Both the position numbers and the translations under genes were made by a program. A stretch of 64,000 nt of DNA from Desulfosporosinus fructosivorans. Lineage in GTDB: Bacteria > Bacillota > Desulfitobacteriia > Desulfitobacteriales > Desulfitobacteriaceae. Below are positions 7,895-17,203 of the stretch, in pieces (position 1 is the first letter of the stretch; each line of letters opens with the position of its first letter). The notes under the pieces were generated by a model. That model had not been told where the DNA came from. It saw only the letters and a program-made list of their open reading frames with translations, and did not search any database. The stretch spans positions 248,001 through 312,000 of the forward strand of contig NZ_SPQQ01000001.1 of NCBI RefSeq assembly GCF_004766045.1. Direction: 5' to 3'.

Positions 7895-10336
7895 ATGGAA
7901 AAGGTTAATCTCAGATTTATAACCATGATGCTTTGCCTATTAGTTTCAACATTATTGTTTCCCAAAACCACGTTAGCGGCAAGTATTCCATCAGCACCGA
8001 CAGATTTCAGCGCTACGGCAGAAAGCTCCAGTGAAATATACCTGGACTGGGATTCCGTCAATAACGCTACATCTTATCAAGTTTATAGGTCAACCTCGTC
8101 TTCAGGCACCTATTCCAAAATTGCTACAACAACAAGCACACAGTATACCAACACAAACTTGTCGTCTGACACCACCTATTATTACAAAATCCTAGCCCTC
8201 AACAGTGCTGGTGAAAGCCCGTATTCTTCCAAAAAATATGCAACGACGGATGAGTCCGATGATTCAGATGAGTCGGATAGTCTCTCAGCACCGGAAGACC
8301 TTAATGTTACGGCAGAAGGCCCCGATGAAATATACCTGGACTGGGATTCTGTCAGTGACGCCACATCTTATCAAGTTTATAGGTCAACCTCGTCTTCAGG
8401 CACCTACTCCAAAATTGCTACAACCACAAGCTCAAAGTATACCAACACGAACTTGTCGTCTGACACTACCTATTATTACAAAGTCCTAGCAGTCAACAGT
8501 ACCGGTAAAAGCGACTATTCTTCCAAAGAGTATGCAACCACGGATGAGTCCGATGAGTCCGATGATTCGGATGAATCAGATAGTCTCTCAGCACCGGAAG
8601 ACCTTACTGCTACGGCAGAAGGCCCCAATGAAATATACCTGGACTGGGATTCTGTCAGTGACGCTACATCTTATCAAGTTTATAGGTCAACCTCGTCTTC
8701 AGGCACCTACTCCAAAATTGCTACAACGACAAGCTCAAAGTATACCAATACAAACTTGTCGCCTGACACCACCTATTATTACAAAGTCCTAGCAGTCGAC
8801 AGTACCGGTAAAAGCGACTATTCTTCCAAAGAACATGCAACGACGGATGAGTCAGATGATCTGTCAGCACCAAATGATCTTAGCGCTACAGTTGAAAGCT
8901 CCAGTGAAATATATTTGAAGTGGGATTCTGTCAGTGACGCAAAATCCTATTATGTGTATAGATCAACTGACTCCTCAGGTACCTACTCTAAAATTGCTAC
9001 AACGACAAGCTCAAACTATACAAACACCAGCTTGTCAGCAGATACCACCTATTATTATAAAGTCCGAGCTGTCAACAGTTCTGGTGACACAAGCGACTAT
9101 TCTTCAAGAGCTGATGCAAAAACTTCTAAGTCAGGCACCACTACTCCTCCATCTGATCCAACATCAGAAATCAAGTCGGAGCGATTAGCGGGGAATGATA
9201 TGTATGCAACTTCTGTTGAAGTCTCCAAAGCAGGATGGAATACTTCGTATTACGCCATTATCGTAAGTGGGGAAGTTTTTTCTGATGCTTTATGCAGTGC
9301 CCCACTGGCCCAAAAATATAATTCACCCTTGTTACTGACGACAAAGGCTAGCTTAAACGCCCAAACAAAGCTTGAGCTTTCACGTTTAAAGACAAAGAAC
9401 GTTATTATCATAGGCGGAACCGGTGTTGTATCATCTGCCGTTGAACAAAGCATAAAAGACATGGGAATAGAAGTCTCAAGGATTGCGGGAAAGGATCTGT
9501 ATGAAACATCGATAAAAATTGCTGAAGCCATGGGAGACTCCGATCAAGCAGTAGTTGCTTGTGGGGTAAGTTTTCCGGATGCCTTGTCAATTGCGCCCAT
9601 TGCTACAATGAAGGGCATGCCGATTATCCTTACACCGAAGGATACTTTGCCTGAAAATATAAAAAACTATTTATTAAAAAATGTACAAAGTACCTATGTT
9701 GTCGGCGGAACCGGTGTTATAAGTGAGAATGTCTTTAAGCAACTTCCGTCTCCTAAACGTCTTAGCGGGATCAATAGATATGAAACAAATGTTAGTATTA
9801 TTAAAGAATTCGCAAATGAACTGGATTTCAGCACCTGCTATATATCAACAGGGGAATATTTCACGGATGCTTTATCAGGGTCAGCGTTAGCTTCATTGAC
9901 AAATTCACCAGTTATCTTGGTTAGCGATCCTGTCGATCAGTCAACCATAAATTTCTTTAGAAGTAAGGCAAGTAGTATCGAAAAAGAAGTTGTTTTTGGA
10001 GGAACCGTCATTGTACCTGAAAGTATTCTAACTAGTCTTCATGGAAGTTCCAATGGGTCTGATGCACCCTCCACACCGACAAATATAACTGCAACCACCG
10101 CGAGTGCCAGCCAAATTAACCTTACTTGGGATTCAGTAAGCGGAGCAACATCCTATTATGTTTACGGAGCAACCTCGTCGTCTGGAACATATACCCATCT
10201 TGCGACAGTAACAACCACGGGCTATATAAATACTGGTCTATGGGCGGATACTACCTATTATTATAAAGTTCAGGCAGTAAACAATACTGGTTCAAGTCCG
10301 TATTCCGACGTTTATTCTGCAAAAACTGATAATTAA
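7895..10336 (+). CDS. Secreted fibronectin type III / cell-wall-binding repeat 2 protein
   Basis: An 813-residue exported protein. A signal peptide (about residues 1-28, ending TTLAAS) is followed by four fibronectin III domains (about 30-115, 125-212, 230-312, 318-405), three CWB2 (PF04122) repeats with RLAGNDMYATSV, RIAGKDLYETS and RLSGINRYETN starts (about 425-710), and a fifth FnIII at the end (about 725-812). Acidic DESD linkers separate the first FnIII domains. The FnIII units are nearly identical at DNA level, indicating recent duplication. GAGGAGGT precedes the ATG. CWB2 repeats anchor proteins to wall polymers, so this is probably a surface adhesin or scaffold. Confidence 0.88.
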   Translation: MEKVNLRFITMMLCLLVSTLLFPKTTLAASIPSAPTDFSATAESSSEIYLDWDSVNNATSYQVYRSTSSSGTYSKIATTTSTQYTNTNLSSDTTYYYKILALNSAGESPYSSKKYATTDESDDSDESDSLSAPEDLNVTAEGPDEIYLDWDSVSDATSYQVYRSTSSSGTYSKIATTTSSKYTNTNLSSDTTYYYKVLAVNSTGKSDYSSKEYATTDESDESDDSDESDSLSAPEDLTATAEGPNEIYLDWDSVSDATSYQVYRSTSSSGTYSKIATTTSSKYTNTNLSPDTTYYYKVLAVDSTGKSDYSSKEHATTDESDDLSAPNDLSATVESSSEIYLKWDSVSDAKSYYVYRSTDSSGTYSKIATTTSSNYTNTSLSADTTYYYKVRAVNSSGDTSDYSSRADAKTSKSGTTTPPSDPTSEIKSERLAGNDMYATSVEVSKAGWNTSYYAIIVSGEVFSDALCSAPLAQKYNSPLLLTTKASLNAQTKLELSRLKTKNVIIIGGTGVVSSAVEQSIKDMGIEVSRIAGKDLYETSIKIAEAMGDSDQAVVACGVSFPDALSIAPIATMKGMPIILTPKDTLPENIKNYLLKNVQSTYVVGGTGVISENVFKQLPSPKRLSGINRYETNVSIIKEFANELDFSTCYISTGEYFTDALSGSALASLTNSPVILVSDPVDQSTINFFRSKASSIEKEVVFGGTVIVPESILTSLHGSSNGSDAPSTPTNITATTASASQINLTWDSVSGATSYYVYGATSSSGTYTHLATVTTTGYINTGLWADTTYYYKVQAVNNTGSSPYSDVYSAKTDN

Positions 10337-10337
10337 T

Positions 10338-10379
10338 TTCCTCTTGCATTTGCTTGGCCAAGTAGTAAAATGAGAGGAA
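10338..10379 (+). terminator. Imperfect hairpin after the FnIII/CWB2 gene
   Basis: Arms TTCCTCTTGCATT and AATGAGAGGAA enclose a second small palindrome (CTTGGCCAAG). It lies 2 bp after the stop codon. There is no clear T-run, so it may be a weak terminator or an RNA-stabilising hairpin. Confidence 0.4.
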
Positions 10380-10466
10380 GAGTTCACAATATTCAGAACT
10401 ATCATATATATTAGGAATTCTTTATTTGCTACCGGGAAATGTCTTTAGAGGAGGGGATTCGAAAAG

Positions 10467-11327
10467 ATGAAGGAAATACTCGTGGAAGAGATTATTTCAG
10501 CGGTTGAAAAACTATGTATCGATGCAAATTATGATCTAGGCTCGGACATCATGACTGGATTTCAAAAAGCTTTAAAGGATGAGAGTTCTCCCTTGGGTAT
10601 TGAGGTGTTAGAACGACTCATTGAGAATGCAGAAATTGCACACGAAGAAAGAGTTCCAATGTGTCAGGACACTGGGATGGCCGTACTATTTGTTGAAATA
10701 GGCCAGGATTTGCACGTGGTTGGTGGGGGTCTCACCGAGGCGATTAATGAAGGGGTGCGCCGTGGCTATGACTTAGGATATTTACGCAAATCAGTAGTCA
10801 AGGACCCCTTTGAGCGGGTCAATACAGGAGATAACACGCCAGCTGTGATTCATTATGATATTGTCCCCGGCGATTCTTTGCACATGGTAGTGGCTCCGAA
10901 AGGGTTTGGCAGTGAGAATATGGGGGGCTTGAAAATGTGCAAGCCTTCTGAGGGGTTGGAAGGTGCAATGCAATTTGTGGTGGACACCGTCGATCGAGCG
11001 GGTGGTAACCCTTGTCCTCCGATTATTGTGGGAGTAGGCGTTGGCGGAACGATGGAAAAAGCAACCTTGCTTGCCAAAAAGAGCTTACTTAGGGAAGTGG
11101 GAAGCCATAATCCAGAAGAGCGTCTGGCGAAGATCGAGGAAGAGTTGTTAGATCGGGTTAATCGACTTGGCATTGGTCCGCAAGGATTTGGTGGTGTGAC
11201 AACTGCTCTCGCTGTCAATTTAGAGGTCTATCCCACGCACATCGCCGGAATGCCAGTTGCCGTAAACATTGGCTGTCATGCTACTCGTCATAAAGAAATC
11301 ACCTTGCAAGGGAGGGCAATTGTATGA
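10467..11327 (+). CDS. Class I fumarate hydratase, alpha subunit
   Basis: A 286-residue catalytic subunit of the oxygen-sensitive [4Fe-4S] fumarase, in the two-subunit form usual in anaerobes. Cluster cysteines are expected in VPMCQDTGM (about residue 70), MCKPSEG and NIGCHATRH near the C-terminus, and all are present. The RBS is GAGGAGGGG. It overlaps the beta subunit by 4 bp. It interconverts fumarate and malate, linking to the malic enzyme at 62-63 kb. A tartrate dehydratase role is possible for this family but less likely. Confidence 0.9.
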   Translation: MKEILVEEIISAVEKLCIDANYDLGSDIMTGFQKALKDESSPLGIEVLERLIENAEIAHEERVPMCQDTGMAVLFVEIGQDLHVVGGGLTEAINEGVRRGYDLGYLRKSVVKDPFERVNTGDNTPAVIHYDIVPGDSLHMVVAPKGFGSENMGGLKMCKPSEGLEGAMQFVVDTVDRAGGNPCPPIIVGVGVGGTMEKATLLAKKSLLREVGSHNPEERLAKIEEELLDRVNRLGIGPQGFGGVTTALAVNLEVYPTHIAGMPVAVNIGCHATRHKEITLQGRAIV

Positions 11328-11881
11328 GCGAAGTCATATGCCTTGAAACTCCCCTTACCCAAGAAAAGGTCAAAGGTCTGAAAGCCGGGGATAATGTCTT
11401 AATTAGCGGTGTGATTTATACTGGGCGCGATGCAGCCCACAAAAAAATGGTCGAGGCGATGGAGCAAGGCATTGACCTTCCCTTCACGATGAAAGATCAA
11501 ATCATCTATTTCGTAGGGCCCAGTCCCGCTAAAGAAGGTCAGGTGATTGGTTCGGCAGGGCCGACGACAAGCGGTCGGATGGATGCTTATTCTCCAAAGC
11601 TGATCGCCGAAGGATTAACGGGAATGATTGGCAAAGGTCTCCGTTCTTCAGAAGTAATTGAAGCGATGAAGAAACATGGTGCCGTTTACTTCGGAGCGAT
11701 TGGCGGAGCGGGAGCCTTGATTGCCAAACGCATTGTTTCGGCTGAGGTAATCGCCTATCCTGAACTGGGACCAGAAGCAGTACGACGTTTAGTCGTCAAG
11801 GATTTCCCTGTCATAGTGATCATTGATCATGAGGGAAACAATCTTTATGACCTTGGAAAGGCACAGTACAAAAGAGCTTAA
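11324..11881 (+). CDS. Class I fumarate hydratase, beta subunit
   Basis: A 185-residue partner of the alpha subunit, corresponding to the C-terminal domain of FumA/FumB. Characteristic segments are GVIYTGRDAAHKKM, GPSPAKEGQVIGSAGPTTSG and FGAIGGAGALIAKRI. It is translationally coupled to the alpha subunit (overlap GTATGAGCG). A strong terminator follows 12 bp after the stop, so the two genes form a closed operon. Confidence 0.92.
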   Translation: MSEVICLETPLTQEKVKGLKAGDNVLISGVIYTGRDAAHKKMVEAMEQGIDLPFTMKDQIIYFVGPSPAKEGQVIGSAGPTTSGRMDAYSPKLIAEGLTGMIGKGLRSSEVIEAMKKHGAVYFGAIGGAGALIAKRIVSAEVIAYPELGPEAVRRLVVKDFPVIVIIDHEGNNLYDLGKAQYKRA

Positions 11882-11892
11882 GTTTGTAAAAT

Positions 11893-11942
11893 AAAAGGGT
11901 CTGTAACTAAACTTGTTCTCCAGTTTGTTACAGACCCTTTTT
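11893..11942 (+). terminator. Rho-independent terminator after fumarase
   Basis: AAAAGGGTCTGTAAC pairs with GTTACAGACCCTTTT, with AAACT/AGTTT continuing the stem inward, followed by a T-run. It is a strong hairpin directly after the beta subunit stop. Confidence 0.9.
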
Positions 11943-12292
11943 GTTCGGGAATCGCCGTTATTGTCGAGGATAGCCCACCACCACTCAGAAAAATTTCTGA
12001 GTTTTGTTACGCCCCTTGTTCAAAGCGAGGTTCCTGCGCCAACCATCTTCCTCAGTAAGGAAATTACTTCTGATGTTGTAATTCCTGGAGAATTCCTACG
12101 ATTATTTCAATTATTATATTTAAGTGGAAAATGCAAATTTTAAAAAGTTTTCGACTTTTATTGCTTAAAATCCTATTTTTTTCGAAATCATACCTGAAAA
12201 ATATCAGATTTCGATAAATTTGGGATTATTTTGCAATTATTTTTGGGCATTAAACCCTCTTAGAGTGAAATGTACACAAAAGCTTCACAATT
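11943..12292. other. Intergenic stretch without a recognisable gene
   Basis: About 350 bp, AT-rich from 12100 on. Short open frames are present but have no RBS or recognisable product. No RNA motif was recognised. Confidence 0.5.
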
Positions 12293-12324
12293 TATACCGC
12301 AAAAGTCAAGGGTTTTGCGGTATA
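12293..12324. promoter_or_regulatory. 12-bp perfect inverted repeat overlapping a TATAAT box
   Basis: TATACCGCAAAA and TTTTGCGGTATA are separated by 8 bp. The right arm runs into TATAAT (12321-12326), about 40 bp before the zinc-ribbon gene. No good -35 is at the right distance. It could be an operator or an mRNA hairpin. Confidence 0.5.
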
Positions 12325-12367
12325 ATGTAAATAGTCTTTGAAATCCTGATTGGAGTTGGCATGAGTT

Positions 12368-12583
12368 ATGAATGGTTGCCCGTTATGTGGAGCACGTGAG
12401 GTAGGCCGAATTGGCCGTGAACGGTATTACTGCAGAGAATGTTGCCACGAGTGGACGAAGGGTGGCGGTGAGGTTAAAATTTATGAAGTCTTGTCCGATG
12501 GATCGGTGGAACAATTAGAAACGGAAGTCGAACCTTTCTTTCATGAATTTACTCAACGTGTAACCCGTCGTCGTGCTGGATGA
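12368..12583 (+). CDS. Small zinc-ribbon protein
   Basis: A 71-residue protein. Two knuckles, CPLCGA (residues 4-9) and CRECCHEW (about 23-30), form a C2C2 zinc ribbon of the kind seen in rubredoxin-like or transposon-associated ribbons. The rest is acidic, then ends in basic RVTRRRAG. GGAG lies about 12 bp upstream. It is monocistronic, closed by the hairpin at 12663. The role is unknown; nucleic-acid or protein binding is plausible. Confidence 0.7.
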   Translation: MNGCPLCGAREVGRIGRERYYCRECCHEWTKGGGEVKIYEVLSDGSVEQLETEVEPFFHEFTQRVTRRRAG

Positions 12584-12662
12584 AGCACAAATTAAGAGTC
12601 AACATAGCAAAACACCTTTTTAGCAATGAATTGAACAATCACTTGATAATGAATGAATAGCT

Positions 12663-12691
12663 AAGAGAGCCAAACGCGGAGGCTCTCTTTT
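12663..12691 (+). terminator. Terminator after the zinc-ribbon gene
   Basis: AAGAGAGCC and GGCTCTCTT arms with a 9-nt loop, followed by TT. It is a compact, GC-rich hairpin. Confidence 0.85.
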
Positions 12692-12798
12692 GCTGTTTCT
12701 AGGATAATATTTAAATTCTAATCAAACATGCAGGATTTAGTCGAAATATATAGAAATATAACTAAGAATTACTTTAATTGTTTGAGAGGAGACGTTTT

Positions 12799-13563
12799 AT
12801 GACGGAACTTCAACGAGATGATAAATATCGCTGGACTGGTGATGCGATTGAATGTGAGAGCGGAATTCATTGGGCCATCGCGGAACAAGCCAACGGGATC
12901 GTGGCCATAATTGTAAATTCCCCGGGCGGGGTTTTGACCGGGAAACAGGTGCGGGTTTTGGCCGAGATTGTCGGGGAGGATGGGGTCATTAAAAACACAC
13001 GTCGTATGACCTCGCTGCTCCTTATTCCAAAAGAAAAAGTTGAGACTGCCTTAGAACAGCTCCAAGCAATCGGTCTCCGTGTAGCGAATTTACATAGGAG
13101 CGTTCGGAACATCGCGGCATGTCCTGGTAAAGGATTCTCACCAAACTCTCGGGGAGATACCTTAGGCCTCGCCAAGGAACTTGATGAGGCCTTTTACGGA
13201 ACGATTCTTCCTTGGGATTTTAAAATTGGAATATCTGGTTGTCCGCGCAATTGTACTGGTGTGCAATGCCAGGATCTGGGGCTGATGGCAGAGCCACGCG
13301 GGAAATATTCGATTTGGATCGGTGGTTCTGAGTCAGGGATGAGTCCTACGCATGGAAAATTAGTGCGAAAAGGAATTCCTCGGACCCAGGTTATCCCTGT
13401 AGTGAAACGGATTTTGGAAACTTATGCTGAAGGGGCAGAGGAATTTGGAGCAGAGCTTGGTGAAGGAGCCCGGGTTCGGCTTTATCATGTCTTAGAGAAA
13501 ACGGGTTCGGAACGGTTTGCGCTGGCAATCGAAGAAGTCCTGAATAACCCGCATGTTGTGTAA
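12799..13563 (+). CDS. Nitrite/sulfite reductase-like siroheme/[4Fe-4S] protein with altered Cys motif
   Basis: A 254-residue protein from ATG 12799 (RBS GAGAGGAGACG; an upstream in-frame ATG at 12778 has none). It has the ferredoxin-like domain followed by the Fe-S/siroheme domain of small sulfite reductase-like proteins. The second half-motif GCPRNCTG (C-x3-C) is intact, but the first reads CPGKGFS instead of C-x5-C, so one of four cluster ligands is Ser. The following PNSRGDT is conserved-looking. It may bind a modified cluster or no longer be catalytic. It is followed 49 bp later by a Cys-rich gene. Confidence 0.75.
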   Translation: MTELQRDDKYRWTGDAIECESGIHWAIAEQANGIVAIIVNSPGGVLTGKQVRVLAEIVGEDGVIKNTRRMTSLLLIPKEKVETALEQLQAIGLRVANLHRSVRNIAACPGKGFSPNSRGDTLGLAKELDEAFYGTILPWDFKIGISGCPRNCTGVQCQDLGLMAEPRGKYSIWIGGSESGMSPTHGKLVRKGIPRTQVIPVVKRILETYAEGAEEFGAELGEGARVRLYHVLEKTGSERFALAIEEVLNNPHVV

Positions 13564-13612
13564 TAGTTATAAGTACGACCTAACTAAAAGTAAAAAAGGA
13601 GCAGGGATTACT

Positions 13613-14005
13613 ATGGCAACTCGGGGGTTCAGTAAGCTTAGTGCCTATAAGGCATTTTCAAAGATGGATAAATCTTGTGCGGAAGGGTGTAAATGTTCTG
13701 CCTTGTGCCAATTGTTCATGGCCAAGGAATTCTTAAGTTTATCCGCTCAGACAGGGGAAAAATTTAACGATAAGATCCCAGAGGACATTCTGGATATGTT
13801 CCGGAGCGTGCCCTTGATTCCCGAACGATATAAAAATATGGAATTGCAAGAGGCCTTCGGTGAGGTACAAAGTATATGTGATGACTGTGCAATTGATGAG
13901 CACGATGCCTTTTGTACGGTAAACGTAGTTCTCACAGCCTTAGGAATTCTACTCGAAGGTAAAGAATTTACTACTGATAAGGATCAGATACTTTCTGGGG
14001 AATAG
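13613..14005 (+). CDS. Conserved Cys-containing protein of unknown function
   Basis: A 130-residue soluble protein from ATG 13613 (RBS AAAAAAGGAG). Eight cysteines lie in two groups, CAEGCKCSALC (about residues 22-32) and CDDCAIDEHDAFC (about 93-105), suggesting a metal or Fe-S site. It is probably cotranscribed with the siroheme protein 49 bp upstream, so a redox partner role is plausible. I do not recognise the family. Confidence 0.65.
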   Translation: MATRGFSKLSAYKAFSKMDKSCAEGCKCSALCQLFMAKEFLSLSAQTGEKFNDKIPEDILDMFRSVPLIPERYKNMELQEAFGEVQSICDDCAIDEHDAFCTVNVVLTALGILLEGKEFTTDKDQILSGE

Positions 14006-14024
14006 GGATTATAAATTTAATCCC
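14005..14024 (+). terminator. Small hairpin at the end of the Cys-rich gene
   Basis: GGGATTA pairs with TAATCCC immediately at the stop codon. There is no T-run, so it is a weak terminator at best. Confidence 0.35.
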
Positions 14025-14119
14025 ATGAAAATAGTGAACTCGTTTAACTAAAGTCGAAAATTGAGTTTGGCGAACCACTCCCGTAGCTTGAAGGAAATCT
14101 CACTTAAATAGAAAATTTA

Positions 14120-15394
14120 ATGATAGATAATGAAAGGATGATCTGTTTGATTCGCTTACACCAGTTTGACTTAGATGAATCCATTCGCTTGTTGAGAATA
14201 GATTCAGAACAGTTGGTCTTGATTAAAGAGGTTAGATCAGTCGTTGAACATGATTCGGAGGAAATCATCCGAAATTTCTACGCTCATGTCACAACATTAC
14301 CAGGGCTTAAAGCGATTATTGAACAATTTTCGTCTGTGGAAAAGTTGAAAATAACCATGAAGAAGTATCTGCTTTCTCTCTTTCCGGACAAGATTGATGA
14401 AGAGTTTATGCAGTGGCGAGTTACGATTGGGGAGGTTCACAATCGGATCAATCTACCTCCGTTTTATTATCTGAGTGCCAATCAAATTCTTTGCGACGAA
14501 ATCATACCTCGGATTTTTAAGCACTATCGTAAAAAAACTGACCAGGCCATTCGCGCCTCTTTAGCTGTTCAGAGAATCTTGAGTTTTGACCAGCAAGTCG
14601 TTATGGCTAGCTATATTCAATCTTATATGACCGAAATTGACAAAAAGGCTGAGTTAGAGAAGGCCTTACATGAAATTGATAGCTTGCAACGCAGGGTCAG
14701 TGAAGCCAGCCAAGCCTTAGCGGCAACTTCGGAAGAAACAGCGGCCTCTGCATCGGAAATGAATGAAGCCACAGCACAAATTTCGAATAATGCGTCTGAG
14801 GCGGCTCAATTCTCTGGAAAGGTGGATGCTTTGGCACAAGAGGGTGCCCGAAAGATTCAAATGATCTCAGAAACGATTTTGCGTCTAGCGGGTATGACAT
14901 CCGAGATGAAAGGGAAAATGACCGAACTCGATAATAGCTCCGCGCGTATTGCTTCGGTTACGGATGTGATCAAGGAAATTGCTTCCCAAACCAATCTCTT
15001 GGCCTTAAACGCTGCCATCGAAGCGGCACGTGCAGGAGAAAGTGGTCGAGGCTTCGGTGTCGTTGCGGAGGAAGTGAAGAAGCTCGCCACTCATTCCGAA
15101 CAGTCTGTCAAAGAGATCAGTGCACTGATTATGCTCACAAAGCAAAATACTCTGGCCGTGAATCAATCCATTGCTCAAACCACTGACGCCATGCAGATTG
15201 CTGCAGCGGAGGCAAGCGAAGTGGTAGGCCGTTTTGGAGACATTATGTCTGCAATTAATGCCAGTATCCAACAGGTTCAGGGAATTGCTCAACAGATTGA
15301 TGCTTTAGCACTGACTGCTGGACAAATAGGGGCTGCATCTGAAGATGTGGCTAACTCGGCGACGAGTCTGGCGCAGATGGGTTTGCGAGATTAG
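14120..15394 (+). CDS. Globin-coupled methyl-accepting chemotaxis protein (HemAT-like)
   Basis: A 424-residue soluble aerotaxis-type transducer. The N-terminal half (about residues 1-170) is a protoglobin sensor with the proximal haem histidine in [11 protein letters not shown] (His107), matching HemAT. The C-terminal half is an MCP signalling domain with the hairpin tip [22 protein letters not shown] and long coiled coils. There are no membrane segments. In an anaerobe it would signal O2, NO or CO to CheA. It is monocistronic. Confidence 0.9.
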   Translation: MIDNERMICLIRLHQFDLDESIRLLRIDSEQLVLIKEVRSVVEHDSEEIIRNFYAHVTTLPGLKAIIEQFSSVEKLKITMKKYLLSLFPDKIDEEFMQWRVTIGEVHNRINLPPFYYLSANQILCDEIIPRIFKHYRKKTDQAIRASLAVQRILSFDQQVVMASYIQSYMTEIDKKAELEKALHEIDSLQRRVSEASQALAATSEETAASASEMNEATAQISNNASEAAQFSGKVDALAQEGARKIQMISETILRLAGMTSEMKGKMTELDNSSARIASVTDVIKEIASQTNLLALNAAIEAARAGESGRGFGVVAEEVKKLATHSEQSVKEISALIMLTKQNTLAVNQSIAQTTDAMQIAAAEASEVVGRFGDIMSAINASIQQVQGIAQQIDALALTAGQIGAASEDVANSATSLAQMGLRD

Positions 15395-15402
15395 GTGATT
15401 AG

Positions 15403-15687
15403 GTGACACAGCGCAGAGCAAACTAACCGCGCAAGCTCCTGTCTTTTGGAGTCGGGCAGAACATGAGTGAGTGTTCCTGCGCAATTGCGTCGTCTTGGCG
15501 CATTGAGGGTTGCACGTTCATGTGCGCTGCCCTGTATCTGGGGCCGGGAGCCTGCACGGACGTTTGCTGGTCGGCTTAAGTAGACATCGAGCGCTTGTCA
15601 CACTTCGTCCCGGGCTTGTGGTTGTGGTACGGAGGAAGTTTAGACATTTCGAAGAGGTTGGAGGACGGCACATTTCATGTGCACCGT
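15403..15687 (+). repeat. Dispersed structured repeat, copy A
   Basis: Copy of the element also found at 53456-53750 and, inverted, at 63541-63874. Outer ends GTGACACAGCGC and GCGCTTGTCAC are inverted (15403-15602); CAGAGCAAACTAACCG and GCACGGACGTTTGCTG form inner arms. It is followed by the palindrome GACGGCACATTTCATGTGCA/CCGTC. It fills the gap between the HemAT and HD-GYP genes and has no coding potential. Confidence 0.75.
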
Positions 15688-15763
15688 CCTGCTTTGCGTG
15701 TAAATCGGAGACGGTTTTTTCTTGCCCTTGAATTCTTTGGTCAAATAAAGTTGGGGTTTCTGA

Positions 15764-17032
15764 TTGATATCTAAAAAGCAAGAAGTAGCTTTATTGGGGG
15801 AACGGAAATTGTTGCAAGATGCCTTCTATCTTCGCCGTATGTGGAGTTTTTCACATGCGCTTGATCTCGGTTTGGTAGATGAAGAAATTGAAAGGGGCTT
15901 ACAGTTTTCACTGGGGCAACGTCACGGAGAACGTGTAGCGTATATTGCCATGCGTTTAGGTCGGGTACTAAAATTTAGTAAAGAAGAGTTGGTGGAGCTC
16001 ACTGTCGCTGGGCTTTTACATGATATTGGAGCACTTGGTTGCTTTCGAGCATATAATGGAGATCCGCGGATCCTAGAAAAACATTGCCTTTCTGGAGCGG
16101 CAATAGTCGAACGTTTTCCATCGGGAGAGATTCTTACCACAGCGATCAAATATCACCATGAAACTCCAGATCCTTTGGCCAGTGCTTTGCGTGCGCCATA
16201 CGAGGAAGTACCGTTAATGGCCCGTATTTTGTCCTTGGCAGATCAGGTTGATCTTCGCTTGAAGCGGACTTTAACTAGCCATGGGGAGCGGGACGAGATT
16301 ATAGAATGGGTCACGGCGGAAACTGGGACGTTGTTTTATCCCGAGGTTGCCTCTGCGTTTAAACACGTAGCTCAAAAAGAGGCTTTTTGGCTAGATATCG
16401 AACAACCTGATTTACTCCAGATTTCTTTAGGGCTCTTATTTGGACAGTGGCAATTACCTGCGACGCGCGAATTAGAAATAGGGTTCACAGATGATTTGGC
16501 GACAACGTTTGCTGATTTGATCGATCAGAAGAGTCAATTTACGGCGCGACACTCACGGTCGGTTGCTGAAACAGTAGAGCGTTTGGCTAGGGGATTAGGT
16601 TGGAAGTCGGAGCGGCTTCACGAAATCTATGTGGCAGGCTTACTACATGATTTGGGGAAGCTCTCTGTACCTAAGAAAATTCTGGATAAACCGGGGCCAC
16701 TTAACAGCTCTGAGATTGATATCATTCGTACGCATACGTACCATACGCATCGCTTATTGACGGAGGCAGGTTTTCCTACTCGCATGGTGGAATGGGCTGC
16801 TCATCACCATGAACGTCTCGATGGCAAAGGATATCCTTTTGCTTTGGTGGGAGACGAAATCGATGAGGGATCCCGTTTGATGGCAATTGCAGATATCTTT
16901 GTGGCACTAACGGAGGATCGACCTTATCGTCTGGCGATGACTCTAGGTGAATCGTTAGCGCTGATTCAGCGCGGAGCAGGGCCAATGCTGGACGCACGAT
17001 TGGTGGAGATGGCGAAAAGAATGCTATCTTAA
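15764..17032 (+). CDS. Double HD-domain phosphohydrolase, HD-GYP type
   Basis: A 422-residue protein with two HD domains. The first (about residues 50-150) has HGERV and LLHDIGALG; the second (about 265-400) has HSRSVAETVE, LLHDLGKLSVP, HTYHTHRLL and HHERLDGKGYP, the HD-GYP signature of cyclic-di-GMP phosphodiesterases. The start is uncertain: TTG 15764, or TTG 15809/15812 behind GGGGGAACGG. No sensor or membrane segment is seen. Turnover of c-di-GMP is the likely role; the first domain may be regulatory. Confidence 0.85.
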   Translation: MISKKQEVALLGERKLLQDAFYLRRMWSFSHALDLGLVDEEIERGLQFSLGQRHGERVAYIAMRLGRVLKFSKEELVELTVAGLLHDIGALGCFRAYNGDPRILEKHCLSGAAIVERFPSGEILTTAIKYHHETPDPLASALRAPYEEVPLMARILSLADQVDLRLKRTLTSHGERDEIIEWVTAETGTLFYPEVASAFKHVAQKEAFWLDIEQPDLLQISLGLLFGQWQLPATRELEIGFTDDLATTFADLIDQKSQFTARHSRSVAETVERLARGLGWKSERLHEIYVAGLLHDLGKLSVPKKILDKPGPLNSSEIDIIRTHTYHTHRLLTEAGFPTRMVEWAAHHHERLDGKGYPFALVGDEIDEGSRLMAIADIFVALTEDRPYRLAMTLGESLALIQRGAGPMLDARLVEMAKRMLS

Positions 17033-17149
17033 GGGAGCTTGATTGAACGATTTATTCTGGTACCTAAGGTAATTTGTTGAAAGAGTTCGAGAATAATTTC
17101 ACTTAAACTTAAAAGTAGAATTTTCGCGATTATAGTAAAACCCTCGAAT

Positions 17150-17203
17150 AATAGATCACTATTATGATATACTTGAGGAAGTATATGGTAATAGTGATCT
17201 ATT
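17150..17203. repeat. Near-perfect 25-bp inverted repeat (intergenic)
   Basis: Arms 17150-17174 and 17179-17203 match at 23 of 25 positions around a GAGG loop. This is the main structure of the 413-bp gap 17033-17445. It could be a bidirectional terminator, a small RNA, or a mobile-element relic. The rest of the gap is AT-rich and without recognisable genes. Confidence 0.7.

Noticed and set aside
11913..12143. 76-codon ORF after the fumarase terminator
   Set aside because: It starts inside the terminator stem, has no RBS and no recognisable content.
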